Below, piece by piece: positions 18,148 to 26,446 of a stretch of DNA of 64,000 nt. The notes under the pieces were generated by a model. It ran no database searches. It saw only the letters and a list, made by a program, of their open reading frames with translations, and was not told the DNA's origin. The stretch is from the NCBI RefSeq assembly GCF_000758625.1, contig NZ_CP009283.1, forward strand, positions 879,501 through 943,500, read 5' to 3'. Within the stretch, counting starts at the first letter, position 1; each line of letters starts with the position of its first letter. The position numbers and the translations under genes were made by a program. Source of the stretch: Paenibacillus sp. FSL R7-0273 (GTDB lineage: Bacteria; Bacillota; Bacilli; Paenibacillales; Paenibacillaceae).

Positions 18148-18980
18148 TGAAAACCGAAGGCAAAGGCAAGTGGAATTACGGCCTGGAAATCATTATGATT
18201 CTCCTTGGCCTGCTGTTCCTGTCACCGTTCTATTTCCTGCTGGCTAACTCGGTGAAATCGTTCGGGGAAATTCTCAGTAATGCGGCGGCCTGGCCGTCCG
18301 AATTCGTCTGGTCCAACTACTCGCAGGCCTGGAAGCTGGCCCGTTTCTCGGAAGCCTTCCGGAACTCGATTATCATTACAGTGATCTGTGTAATCCTGAT
18401 CGCCCTGTTCGCTGCAATGGCGGCCTACCGGATGGTCCGTGCAGATTCGAAATTCAACCGGTTCCTGCTGCTGCTGTTCGTAGCGGCGATGGTTGTACCG
18501 TTCCAGACTATTATGATTCCGATCCTTCAGGTGGTTAACTTCCTGGGTGTCAATAATTCTATTCCCGGTCTGGTGATGGCCCAATTGGGTCTCAGTATTC
18601 CGATGGCAATCTTTCTGTTCCACGGGTTCATTAAATCCGTACCGCTGGAGATCGAAGAGGCGGCAACGGTTGACGGCTGCAATCCGCTGACTGTGTTCTT
18701 CCGGATCGTGCTTCCATTGCTCAAGCCGATGCTGATGACGATTATCGTACTAAATGCCCTGGGCATCTGGAATGACTATCTGCTTCCGTCCCTGATTCTG
18801 CAGGCACCTGAGCTGCGGACCATTCCGCTGGCAACGTTCTCGTTCTTCGGCCAGTATACGAAGCAGTGGGATATGGCGCTTCCGGCGCTGACACTGGGTG
18901 TAGCCCCAATTGTTGTGTTCTACCTGTTCATGCAGCGTTACATTGTTGAGGGAATCGCGGCGGGTTCGGTGAAGGGTTAA
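18147..18980 (+). CDS. Sugar ABC transporter permease (MalG type)
   Basis: The 277-aa protein has about six membrane segments and the EAA motif (IEEAATVDGCNPLTVFFRIV) and ends with the MalG-like tail QRYIVEGIAAGSVKG. It overlaps the first permease gene and is followed by the binding-protein gene. No ATPase gene is present; CUT1 systems of Bacillales commonly share an MsmX-type ATPase encoded elsewhere. Confidence 0.95.
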   Translation: MKTEGKGKWNYGLEIIMILLGLLFLSPFYFLLANSVKSFGEILSNAAAWPSEFVWSNYSQAWKLARFSEAFRNSIIITVICVILIALFAAMAAYRMVRADSKFNRFLLLLFVAAMVVPFQTIMIPILQVVNFLGVNNSIPGLVMAQLGLSIPMAIFLFHGFIKSVPLEIEEAATVDGCNPLTVFFRIVLPLLKPMLMTIIVLNALGIWNDYLLPSLILQAPELRTIPLATFSFFGQYTKQWDMALPALTLGVAPIVVFYLFMQRYIVEGIAAGSVKG

Positions 18981-19047
18981 TCCCTTCCCGAATCCTTCGT
19001 TCCATAGATTGTATCCAGCATTTAATTTTATCAAGGGGGAAAATAGA

Positions 19048-20355
19048 ATGAATAAGAAACGTACTGCTGTAATGATGTCCAGTGTAATGCTGATGTCTGT
19101 TGTGCTCGCGGCCTGCGGCGGCAATAACAATACCGCTTCAAATAACGCACAAAATGGAAGCGCTGGCAACTCCGCATCCGGAGATGTGAAAACGGTTAAA
19201 ATCTTCCAGTTCAAAACGGAAATCGTGGAAGGCCTGAACGAGCTGAAGGTTGAATTTGAAAAAGAGTATCCGAACATCAAGCTGGACATCCAGACCGTCG
19301 GCGGTGGTGCAGACTATGCGGCAGCCCTGAAGACGAAATTCGCTTCCGGTGATGCGCCTGATATTTTCTCAAACGGCGGTTATGCAGAAATGGAGCTGTG
19401 GGGTGATAAGCTCGAAGACCTGTCCGACCAGGCATGGGTTAAGGATCTGATTCCGCTGGCTGCTGAGCCAATGACCAAGGACGGCAAAACCTACGGGATG
19501 CCAATGAACCTTGAAGGTATCGGTTATGTCTACAACAAGGACCTGTTCGAAAAAGCAGGCATTGCTGAAACACCAAAAACCATCACTGAGCTGGAAGAAG
19601 CGGCTAAAAAGCTGCAGGCTATCGACGTTATTCCATTCGGTAACGCTTATCAGGAGTGGTGGCTGCTGGGTAACCAGGGGATCAGCGTAGCTTTTGCACA
19701 GCAGGATAATGTAGATGAGTTCATCGCCGGTCTGAACGGCGGAACAGCTTCAATCGTCGGCAACCAGGTATTTAAGGACTGGAGCGACCTGCTGAACCTG
19801 ACTGTGGAATATGGTCAAAAGAACCCGCTGACTACTGACGCTAACACCCACCTGGCTATGTTCGCTAACGGCGAAATCGCTATGATGCAGGAAGGTAACT
19901 GGGCACAGACGCTGGTCGATAACATCACTCCGGACATGAACATCGGTATGTTCCCTATGCCGATCAACGATGATGCCGAGAAGAACGACAAGATGACTGT
20001 AGGGATCCCGGCTAACCTGGTTGTGAACAAGGATTCCGCATCCAAGGAAGAAGCTAAAACGTTCTTGAACTGGCTCGTAACCTCCGACATGGGTAAAGAA
20101 TATATCACAAAAAAATGGAAATTCATCCCTGCCCTGTCCACTATCGAAGCTACACCTGAAGATATCGGCGACCTTGGTTCCGACGTATTCAAATACGTTC
20201 AGGAAGGCAAAGTTTACGGACTGCAGTCCTCCAAGTTCCCTGATGGTGTAACCCAGGAATTCGCAAGCGTAATCCAGCAGCTGATCGCAGGCAAGGTTGA
20301 TCAGGCAGGCTGGGAAACAGCTATGCAGGCCGCTTGGGACAAGCTGAAGAAGTAA
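19048..20355 (+). CDS. Extracellular sugar-binding lipoprotein of the ABC importer
   Basis: The start at 19048 follows AAGGGGGA and opens a lipoprotein signal peptide (MNKKRTAVMMSS..., lipobox VLAAC). After an Asn/Ser/Gly-rich tether comes a family 1 solute-binding protein of 435 aa with ANLVVNKDSASKEEAKTFLN and many aromatic residues in the likely binding cleft. It should deliver an oligosaccharide to the two permeases encoded directly upstream. The downstream beta-galactosidase hints at a galactosylated ligand. Confidence 0.95.
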   Translation: MNKKRTAVMMSSVMLMSVVLAACGGNNNTASNNAQNGSAGNSASGDVKTVKIFQFKTEIVEGLNELKVEFEKEYPNIKLDIQTVGGGADYAAALKTKFASGDAPDIFSNGGYAEMELWGDKLEDLSDQAWVKDLIPLAAEPMTKDGKTYGMPMNLEGIGYVYNKDLFEKAGIAETPKTITELEEAAKKLQAIDVIPFGNAYQEWWLLGNQGISVAFAQQDNVDEFIAGLNGGTASIVGNQVFKDWSDLLNLTVEYGQKNPLTTDANTHLAMFANGEIAMMQEGNWAQTLVDNITPDMNIGMFPMPINDDAEKNDKMTVGIPANLVVNKDSASKEEAKTFLNWLVTSDMGKEYITKKWKFIPALSTIEATPEDIGDLGSDVFKYVQEGKVYGLQSSKFPDGVTQEFASVIQQLIAGKVDQAGWETAMQAAWDKLKK

Positions 20356-20427
20356 AGGTTTATTGTAATAAAATATAGAGTCCTTTAAAGGACCGCTAAA
20401 GTTGGATGAAGTAAGTGGATTTGCCGG

Positions 20428-20475
20428 GGCGTTCCCGTCTTTCGCATCAGTGATGTGAGGCGGGGACGCCTTTTT
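20428..20475 (+). terminator. Rho-independent terminator between binding-protein and GH42 genes
   Basis: GGCGTTCCCGTCT pairs with AGGCGGGGACGCC (two G-U pairs) and five T follow. The GH42 gene begins 44 bp later, so it has its own promoter or depends on read-through. Confidence 0.8.
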
Positions 20476-20518
20476 GGTATGATGGAACTATGCAGGACAT
20501 GTGAGGGAGGGATTGGGA

Positions 20519-22537
20519 ATGAACGGATACGGTAAGGAAAAGAGTGATTACAGCAACGTTCAGATCGGTGTTGACTATTACCCTGAGCATTGGGATGAGT
20601 CCCTGTGGGAAGAGGATATGCGGTTAATGAAGGAAACGGGCGTGCGGGTGGTCAGGGTGGCTGAATTTGCCTGGAGCAGGCTTGAGCCGACGGAAGGACG
20701 CTTTGAGTTTGCATGGCTTGACCGGGCGATTGATCTGCTCCACAGCTATGGTATGCAGGTAGTTATCGGAACGCCTACAGCAACGCCGCCGCGCTGGCTG
20801 ACAACGGCGTATCCGGATGTACTGCCGGTATTTGCTGACGGGCAGGTTTATCATCCGGGTGTGCGTGGGCATCGCTGTTACAACAGCACTTCACTGCGAA
20901 TGTACGGCACGCGCATCGTTGAGAAGCTGGCCCGGCATTACAGCGGACATCCGGCTGTAATCGGCTGGCAGACTGACAATGAGTTCGGGATGATCGACTG
21001 CCATTGCGATGCCTGCAATACAGCGTTCCGCAGCTGGGTTCAGGACAAGTACGGCACCCTGGACCGGGTGAACGCCGAGTGGGGAACGGTGGTGTGGAGC
21101 GGGGAATACAGTGACTGGAAGGAGCTGACGGTACCGTATGGCGGATCAAAGTTCCAGAATCCCTCGCTGCTGCTGGATTTCCAGCGCTTCCAGTGGGATG
21201 CGGTAGTGAAGTTCCAGCAGACCCAGCTTGAGGTGCTGCGCGCTGAATGTCCAGGGCATTTCGTTACACACAACTTCCACAGCTATCCGCAGCGCCTGGA
21301 TCTGTATGCGGTCGGTGCAGATCTGGATGTGGCCTCCTTTGATTATTATCCGAACACCTCACCGGATAAGCAGGCGACGACTCCATACAGCGGGGCGCTG
21401 TCGCTGGATGTGACCCGCGGGATCAAGCGGAGTAATTTCTGGATTATGGAGCAGCTTAGCGGACCTCCGGGGTGCTGGATGCCGATGTGGCGAACGCCGC
21501 ATCCCGGATTTATCCGCGCTTATGCGTGGCAGAGCATTGCCAGAGGGGCAGATACGGTTGTTCATTTCCGCTGGAGAAGCGCGGTTGCGGGGGCCGAGCA
21601 GTACTGGCACGGGCTGATTGACCACAGCAATGTGCCGGGGCGCAGGTTCACCGAATTTGCACAGCTGTGCAGTGAGGTGAATCAGCTAAGCGGAAAGCTC
21701 AAGGGAACGGTACTGAAGCATGAAGTAGCAATCCTGCATTCTCACGAGCAGAAGGCAGCACTGGATATTCAGCCGCAGGCTGAAGGGTTCGATTACTATG
21801 AGAACATCAAGCTGATTCACCGCGCCCTGACCAAGTTGGGCATCGGCTGCGATGTGGTCCGGGCGGGCGAGCCGCTGGAGGGCTATAAGCTGGTCATCGC
21901 GCCAAGCCTGTATCTGCTTGGTGAAGAGCTGGCGGCACAGCTGGAGGAATTCGCGATTGCCGGCGGCACCCTGATCCTGACGAACCGGACAGGCGTGAAG
22001 AACCTGGATAATGTGTGCGTCATGCAGCCGCTGCCCGGTCTTCTGAGCCGCGCCGCCGGAGTCTGGGTGCACGAGTATGATCCGGTCGGCGGTGATGCTC
22101 ATGTAATCAGAGATCAGGAGAGTGACACCTTTGCCTGTAGCCAGTGGTGCGATCTGCTGACACCGGTGACCGCCGAGCCGATCGCCTGGTATAATGATGA
22201 TTTCTATGCCGGTACACCGGCTATCACTGTTAACCGGTTCGGTAAAGGTGAGGTTTACTACTTTGGCACCCAGGTCGAGGAACGTTACTGGTCCGGGCTG
22301 CTTGGCGGCCTGGCCGGCAGGTACGGGCTCCGGCGCTTCGCCGGTCTGCCGGACGGAGTCCAGGCTTCGGTGCGCAGCGGGGAGAACGGCAGCTTACTGT
22401 TCCTGCTGAATCTGAGCCGGACGGAGCAGGCTGTACCGCTGGACCGGGATTACCGCTGCGCGTTTAACGGAGAGGCACGCTCGGGCCTGCTGCTGCTTGC
22501 ACCTTACGGGGTGGAGATTCTGGAGCTGGAAGGGTAG
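20519..22537 (+). CDS. Beta-galactosidase, GH42, with zinc-binding cysteine cluster
   Basis: ATG 20519 has GGGAGGGA 7 nt upstream; the GTG at 20501 lies before it. The 672-aa protein carries the acid/base Glu in WQTDNEFG (E155) and the nucleophile in FWIMEQLSG (E311). Cysteines in GHRCYNS and in DCHCDACN match the structural zinc site of Thermus/Bacillus-type GH42 enzymes. No signal peptide is present, so it works in the cytoplasm on imported galactosides. It lies directly downstream of the sugar importer and probably processes its substrate. Confidence 0.95.
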   Translation: MNGYGKEKSDYSNVQIGVDYYPEHWDESLWEEDMRLMKETGVRVVRVAEFAWSRLEPTEGRFEFAWLDRAIDLLHSYGMQVVIGTPTATPPRWLTTAYPDVLPVFADGQVYHPGVRGHRCYNSTSLRMYGTRIVEKLARHYSGHPAVIGWQTDNEFGMIDCHCDACNTAFRSWVQDKYGTLDRVNAEWGTVVWSGEYSDWKELTVPYGGSKFQNPSLLLDFQRFQWDAVVKFQQTQLEVLRAECPGHFVTHNFHSYPQRLDLYAVGADLDVASFDYYPNTSPDKQATTPYSGALSLDVTRGIKRSNFWIMEQLSGPPGCWMPMWRTPHPGFIRAYAWQSIARGADTVVHFRWRSAVAGAEQYWHGLIDHSNVPGRRFTEFAQLCSEVNQLSGKLKGTVLKHEVAILHSHEQKAALDIQPQAEGFDYYENIKLIHRALTKLGIGCDVVRAGEPLEGYKLVIAPSLYLLGEELAAQLEEFAIAGGTLILTNRTGVKNLDNVCVMQPLPGLLSRAAGVWVHEYDPVGGDAHVIRDQESDTFACSQWCDLLTPVTAEPIAWYNDDFYAGTPAITVNRFGKGEVYYFGTQVEERYWSGLLGGLAGRYGLRRFAGLPDGVQASVRSGENGSLLFLLNLSRTEQAVPLDRDYRCAFNGEARSGLLLLAPYGVEILELEG

Positions 22538-22555
22538 CACCAGCCACGATTAATG

Positions 22556-22596
22556 TAAAAGAGCCCAAGCCTGGCTTATACCCGGCTGGGCTCTTT
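22556..22596. terminator. Bidirectional terminator after GH42 gene
   Basis: AAAGAGCCCAAGCC pairs with GGCTGGGCTCTTT with one bulge; A and T runs on both sides allow use on either strand. Confidence 0.75.
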
Positions 22597-22613
22597 ATGG
22601 ATTATGGCCGGAA

Positions 22614-22835
22614 TCAAGCTGAGGGATGGCGTCTTCTGCCTTTGCTGCCGAGTCGCCGTGAAAAGGGGAGAGGCGCAGTCTGCGGTCTTCTTTCAGTGCC
22701 GGGCTGCTGAACGTCTTCTTCACCGCGTATAGTGGCGAGCAATTCATATACACTTGTGATCTGGCTCATATCGATAGTCTTTTCGCTGCCTTCCTGGCCT
22801 CCGGGCACCTTAAAGCTCCAGCGTTTGTTATCCAT
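22614..22835 (-). CDS. Small basic hypothetical protein
   Basis: ATG 22835 lies 8 nt after AAGGAG; the GTG at 22844 is too close to it. The 73-aa product starts MDNKRWSFKVPGGQE, has a short helical middle (MSQITSVYELLATIRGEED) and an Arg/Lys-rich tail. I do not recognise the family. The good ribosome site and own terminator support a real gene. It is convergent with the GH42 gene and divergent from a LysR regulator gene. Confidence 0.6.
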   Translation of the reverse strand: MDNKRWSFKVPGGQEGSEKTIDMSQITSVYELLATIRGEEDVQQPGTERRPQTAPLPFSRRLGSKGRRRHPSA

Positions 22836-23052
22836 TTGGTTCACTCCTTAAAGTTTTGTAGGACAGCTAACAATCTCCTTAAAACTCAGTTCGGTAGCGA
22901 GAAATTAAGTTTTATAGGCACGTTTGATGCTGACAGCGCAGTCATCTTTTATATTTCCATCATATTCCTTGCGGCTTATCTTGTATAATGAAGGGAAATG
23001 ATGGAGGGCATCACTGGAACTGATGGCTGCTTCCGGAGGGAGAAATGCGGTT

Positions 23053-23976
23053 GTGGATATAGGTCTGCTTAAAGTATTTCAGGCAGTGGCTAAGGAAGGC
23101 AGCATTTCCAAAGCCGCGCAAAGCCTTAGCTATGTGCAATCCAATGTGACTGCGCGGATTCAGCAGCTGGAGCAGGAGCTGAAGACACCGCTTTTCTACC
23201 GGCACAGCCGGGGCATCACGCTCACCTCAGCAGGACAGACACTGCTTGAATATACAGTCCGGATCTTTAAACTGCTGGAGGAAGCGCAGCAGGCGGTGCT
23301 GGATTCTCCGGTTCCCAAAGGCACCATTATGATCGGCTCGGATACGACAGCAGCTGTCCGGCTGCCTGTCATCCTGTCTGCTTACCGCAGCTGCTATCCA
23401 GATGTTGAGGTGCAGCTGCAGATTTGCCGGCCGGCTGACCTTATTGAGGCTGTACTCCAGCATACTGTACACGGGGCTTTCCTGGACGGGCCGGTTGATC
23501 ATCCGGAAATTGTGCAGGAGCTGGTTATTAATGAGCAGCTGGGGCTGATTATTCCGGATAGTATGGGCTATGAGGGCCTGCATTCGGTTCAAGGCCAGAC
23601 GCTGCTGATGCTGAATGCGGAGTGTCTGTACCGGATGAGGCTGGAAGCGTGGCTCCGGGAGGATGGGCTCAAGCTGGGCAAGGTGATGGAATTCGGGACG
23701 ATGGAAGGCCTGATGGCCTGTGTCCGGGCCGGGATCGGGTATGCGGTGCTGCCGGTATCCTATTTCAAGCGGATGAACATCACGCAGGGGATCTCCTGCC
23801 ACCCGTTCCCGGACCGCTATGCAGAGGTACCTACCGTGTTCATCCGGCGGCGTGACCTGTATATGACCAGCGCCTTCCGCGAGTTCATCGAAGTAGTCAA
23901 GGTGCATCTGCCGGAGGCAGTCTGCAGCGATGAGCTTTCTGCTTCTGCGAGCAGGGCAGCGGATGCAGGCAAGTGA
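23053..23976 (+). CDS. LysR-family transcriptional regulator
   Basis: The GTG at 23053 gives the usual LysR start (DIGLLKVFQAVAKEGSISKA) and has GGAGGG 12 nt upstream; the ATG at 23023 would add ten residues. Winged helix-turn-helix residues are about 15-60 (SISKAAQSLSYVQSNVTARI), followed by the effector-binding domain (GTIMIGSDTTAAVRLPVILS onward). No enzyme gene is divergent from it except the 73-aa unknown, so the target is unclear. The product is about 307 aa, normal for the family. Confidence 0.9.
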   Translation: MDIGLLKVFQAVAKEGSISKAAQSLSYVQSNVTARIQQLEQELKTPLFYRHSRGITLTSAGQTLLEYTVRIFKLLEEAQQAVLDSPVPKGTIMIGSDTTAAVRLPVILSAYRSCYPDVEVQLQICRPADLIEAVLQHTVHGAFLDGPVDHPEIVQELVINEQLGLIIPDSMGYEGLHSVQGQTLLMLNAECLYRMRLEAWLREDGLKLGKVMEFGTMEGLMACVRAGIGYAVLPVSYFKRMNITQGISCHPFPDRYAEVPTVFIRRRDLYMTSAFREFIEVVKVHLPEAVCSDELSASASRAADAGK

Positions 23977-24009
23977 GCGAGCTTTGGTTTTGCAGAAAAT
24001 GAAGGATTG

Positions 24010-24063
24010 AAACAGGGCAACCCCCTCCCGGGGTTAGATATGCGGGTGGGAGCTGCCCTGTTT
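24010..24063 (+). terminator. Stem-loop terminator after LysR gene
   Basis: AACAGGGCA pairs with TGCCCTGTT across a structured GC-rich loop, followed by TGTTGTGTTT. Confidence 0.65.
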
Positions 24064-24128
24064 GTTGTGTTTACTGGGCTGGTTAGGCGTACCGCTCAGG
24101 TAGCGTACGCAGACGTGAACGTGATCGT

Positions 24129-24965
24129 GTGAAGGTCATGCGCAATGCTCCTGCAGAGGCGAACGGGTGAAGCTACTGTGTGAACTAAGGTGTGATGGAA
24201 GGTGTGGGGTCAACGTCCGCGCGAATGCAGAATGCTCCTGCAGAGACGAACGGTTGAAGCTACTGTGTGATAGGAATGTGATGCCTACATCTGCGCGAAT
24301 GCAGAATGCTCCTGCAGAGGCGAACGGGTGAGGCCAAAGTGTGATGGGAAGTGTGAAGCCTACGCCCGCGCGAATGCAGAATGCTCCTGAGAGGCGAACG
24401 GTTGAAGATAATGTGTGAACTACGGTGTGATGGGAAGTGTGAGGTCAACGTCCGCGCGAATGCAGAATGCTCCTGCAGAGGCAAACGGGTGAAGCTAATG
24501 TGTGATAGGAAGTGTGAAGCCTACGTCCGCGTTAACGCAGAATGCTCCTGCAGAGGCGAACGGGTGAGGCCAAAGTGTGATGGGAAGTGTGAAGCCTACG
24601 CCCGCGCGAATGCAGAATGCTCCTGCAGAGGCGAACGGGTGAAGCTACTGTGTGAACTAAGGTGTGATGGAAGGTGTGGGGTCAACGTCCGCGCGAATGC
24701 AGAATGCTCCTGAGAGGCGAACGGTTGAATATAATGTGTGAACTACGGTGTGATGGGAAGTGTGAGGTCAACGTCCGCGCGAATGCAGAATGCTCCTGCA
24801 GAGGCGAACGGATGGCTAAAGTGTGATAGGAATGTGATGCCTACATCTGCGCGAATGCAGAATGCTCCTGCAGAGGCGAACGGTTGAAGCTAATGTGTGA
24901 ACTAAGGTGTGATGGAAAGTGTGAAGCCTACGTCCGCGCGAATGAGTGAAGGTCATGCGCAATGC
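24129..24965. repeat. Tandem array: ten units of about 75 or 87 bp, bordered by a 20-bp direct repeat
   Basis: The motif AATGCTCCTGCAGAGGCGAA recurs at 24144, 24231, 24305, 24380, 24466, 24541, 24616, 24703, 24789 and 24861 (small variations). Distances are 87, 74, 75, 86, 75, 75, 87, 86 and 72 bp, so there are two unit types that differ by a 12-bp insert (AACTAAGGTGTG type). Each unit can form a small hairpin, TGCAG-7 nt-CTGCA. The array is bordered on both sides by the same 20 bp, GTGAAGGTCATGCGCAATGC (24129-24148 and 24946-24965). Single-base deletions break any continuous frame, so it is most likely non-coding. Confidence 0.85.
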
Positions 24966-25116
24966 GCACGCAGAATACTCACTCGCGACACTCATAGAGT
25001 TTGCTTAAACGAACAAGTATACTAATTCCCAACTCAGTCGGGATCAGCAGTTTAATGTGTGCGTTCTCAGAATAAGTGGATTTAGGTCACCTAATTCTCC
25101 CGCTAAGTGACACTTG

Positions 25117-25262
25117 AGGACATTAGTTGGAAAAAGGATACTTAATTTCGCCTAATTTGCCTTCAAACAGGTTTTCGGTCATATTAGGTGTCATATTTCC
25201 AACTAATTACTCTAAAAGGTGAGTTTTACTCAAATTAGGTGGCGAAAATCAAACTAATTATT
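25117..25262. repeat. AT-rich inverted and direct repeat region
   Basis: ATTAGTTGG (25122) faces CCAACTAAT (25199), and ATTAGGT occurs at 25193 and 25234. The last unit (25233-25259) is the dispersed element also seen at 11729. The interval 24966-25350 holds no gene that I can support. Confidence 0.55.
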
Positions 25263-25353
25263 CTTGAATGAATTGGGCATGCTAGCCCAGGCATTTGTGC
25301 GCCTGTTTACTCAAGCAAAAGTCCAACCAAGGGAGAAGAAAACTAGCCGTTTG

Positions 25354-25454
25354 CCCGGCCCAGCCAAAATCAAAGGCCTTTCTGCCTTTGAATCAGCGCA
25401 ATCCCCGGCCCAGCCGAAATCAAAGGCATATCTGCCTTCGAATCAGCTCAATCG
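25354..25454. repeat. Two tandem 50-bp units, each with a stem-loop, downstream of AraC gene
   Basis: CCCGGCCCAGCC...CAATC is repeated at 25354 and 25404, and a third copy begins at 25455. Each unit contains an inverted repeat, CAAAGGC-6 nt-GCCTTTG (second copy 6 of 7 pairs). They lie just after the stop of the minus-strand AraC gene and may act as its 3' end, although no T tract is present. Confidence 0.6.
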
Positions 25455-25489
25455 CCCGGCCAGTCCGCCAACTCCGCGGAACATCCCCG

Positions 25490-26326
25490 TCAATGCAGCC
25501 GCCGGAACTGATCTGGCGTTGTGCCGGATTGCTTGCGGAAGGTGGCGACGAAGTGGCTGACATCGCGGAAGCCGACAAGCCCCGAGATGGTCTTGACTGT
25601 CATCGCCGGCTTGCTTACGAGCAGCTCCTTGCTTTTGCGGATCCGCAGGCGTACGAAATAAGCATACGGGGAGAGCCCGAAGGTCTGCAGGAACAGGCTG
25701 TTGAGATAACGGCCGGACACATCAAGCTGTGCAGCAAGATCATACAGGCCGATAGAGGGGTCGCCGTAATGGATATCCATCCATTTAAGAAGCGGCTGCA
25801 GCTTGTCGATGTTGCGGGAGATGGAGGTGTTGTTGTGCAGATGCCCGTATTTGTTAAGCGTCAGCATAAACCGGTAGGCATCGGCGGACACGCCCAGGCT
25901 GAACATATCGGCAGCCGCATCATGACGGTCCAGCATCTCCTGCAGCATACCGGTCAACGGCGACTCGTGCTCCCAGCGGTAAAAGGAGTTCGAATGCATG
26001 CCGGCTGACTCCAGAATATGCCGGGCTGAGCTGCCGCCGAAGGTGAGATAATAGGTGCACCAGTTCTGCGGGGATAGGGCCTCATACTTATGCGGGGTAC
26101 CCGGCAGGAGCAGCACACCGCTGCCCTCTGACAGCGTAAGCTTCTTGTTCTCGAAGTGAATGATCCCTTCACCGGAGGTTGTCTGCAGCCAGTGATATAC
26201 ATAATAGCCGTCCGGCCGTGTCACTGCCTCCTGATCCGGATTATAGCCCATGCTGTCCAGTGTAATCGGCAGATGCTCGCCGCCCTCGCGGGCGAATACA
26301 ATTCTGCGCGGGAGTGAAGTTATCAT
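25490..26326 (-). CDS. AraC-family regulator, divergent from second GH42 gene
   Basis: The 278-aa protein has an N-terminal cupin-like ligand domain (YHWLQTTSGEGIIHFENKKL, VLLLPGTPHKYEAL) and a C-terminal double helix-turn-helix (IGLYDLAAQLDVSGRYLNSL and VKTISGLVGFRDVSHFVATF). AGAGGTGG lies about 7 nt before the ATG. It is divergent from a GH42 gene over 120 bp and probably controls it in response to a galactoside. Confidence 0.9.
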   Translation of the reverse strand: MITSLPRRIVFAREGGEHLPITLDSMGYNPDQEAVTRPDGYYVYHWLQTTSGEGIIHFENKKLTLSEGSGVLLLPGTPHKYEALSPQNWCTYYLTFGGSSARHILESAGMHSNSFYRWEHESPLTGMLQEMLDRHDAAADMFSLGVSADAYRFMLTLNKYGHLHNNTSISRNIDKLQPLLKWMDIHYGDPSIGLYDLAAQLDVSGRYLNSLFLQTFGLSPYAYFVRLRIRKSKELLVSKPAMTVKTISGLVGFRDVSHFVATFRKQSGTTPDQFRRLH

Positions 26327-26394
26327 TTGAGGCCACCTCTTTGTAGTGCCATATTATTATATGGTTCAACGTAAATTTTATATATATTGCGGTA

Positions 26395-26411
26395 AGTTTA
26401 AAGGTTAAACT
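26395..26411. promoter_or_regulatory. Palindromic operator candidate between AraC and GH42 genes
   Basis: AGTTTAAAGGTTAAACT is a perfect 7-3-7 inverted repeat about 36 bp before the GH42 start in an AT-rich divergent intergenic region. The perfect dyad suits a dimeric repressor more than an AraC protein, which usually binds direct repeats. Confidence 0.45.
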
Positions 26412-26446
26412 AAGTATATATTTATACTATAAAGGAAGTGCGAGAA

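Noticed and set aside
24381..24713. Cysteine-rich repetitive reading frame inside the tandem array
   Set aside because: The frame is open only across a few units, is broken by single-base deletions elsewhere, and has no ribosome site; the opposite strand also has open frames, as expected for a repeat whose period is a multiple of three.
24129..24965. CRISPR array
   Set aside because: The whole unit is repeated, with no unique spacers of constant length and no cas genes nearby.
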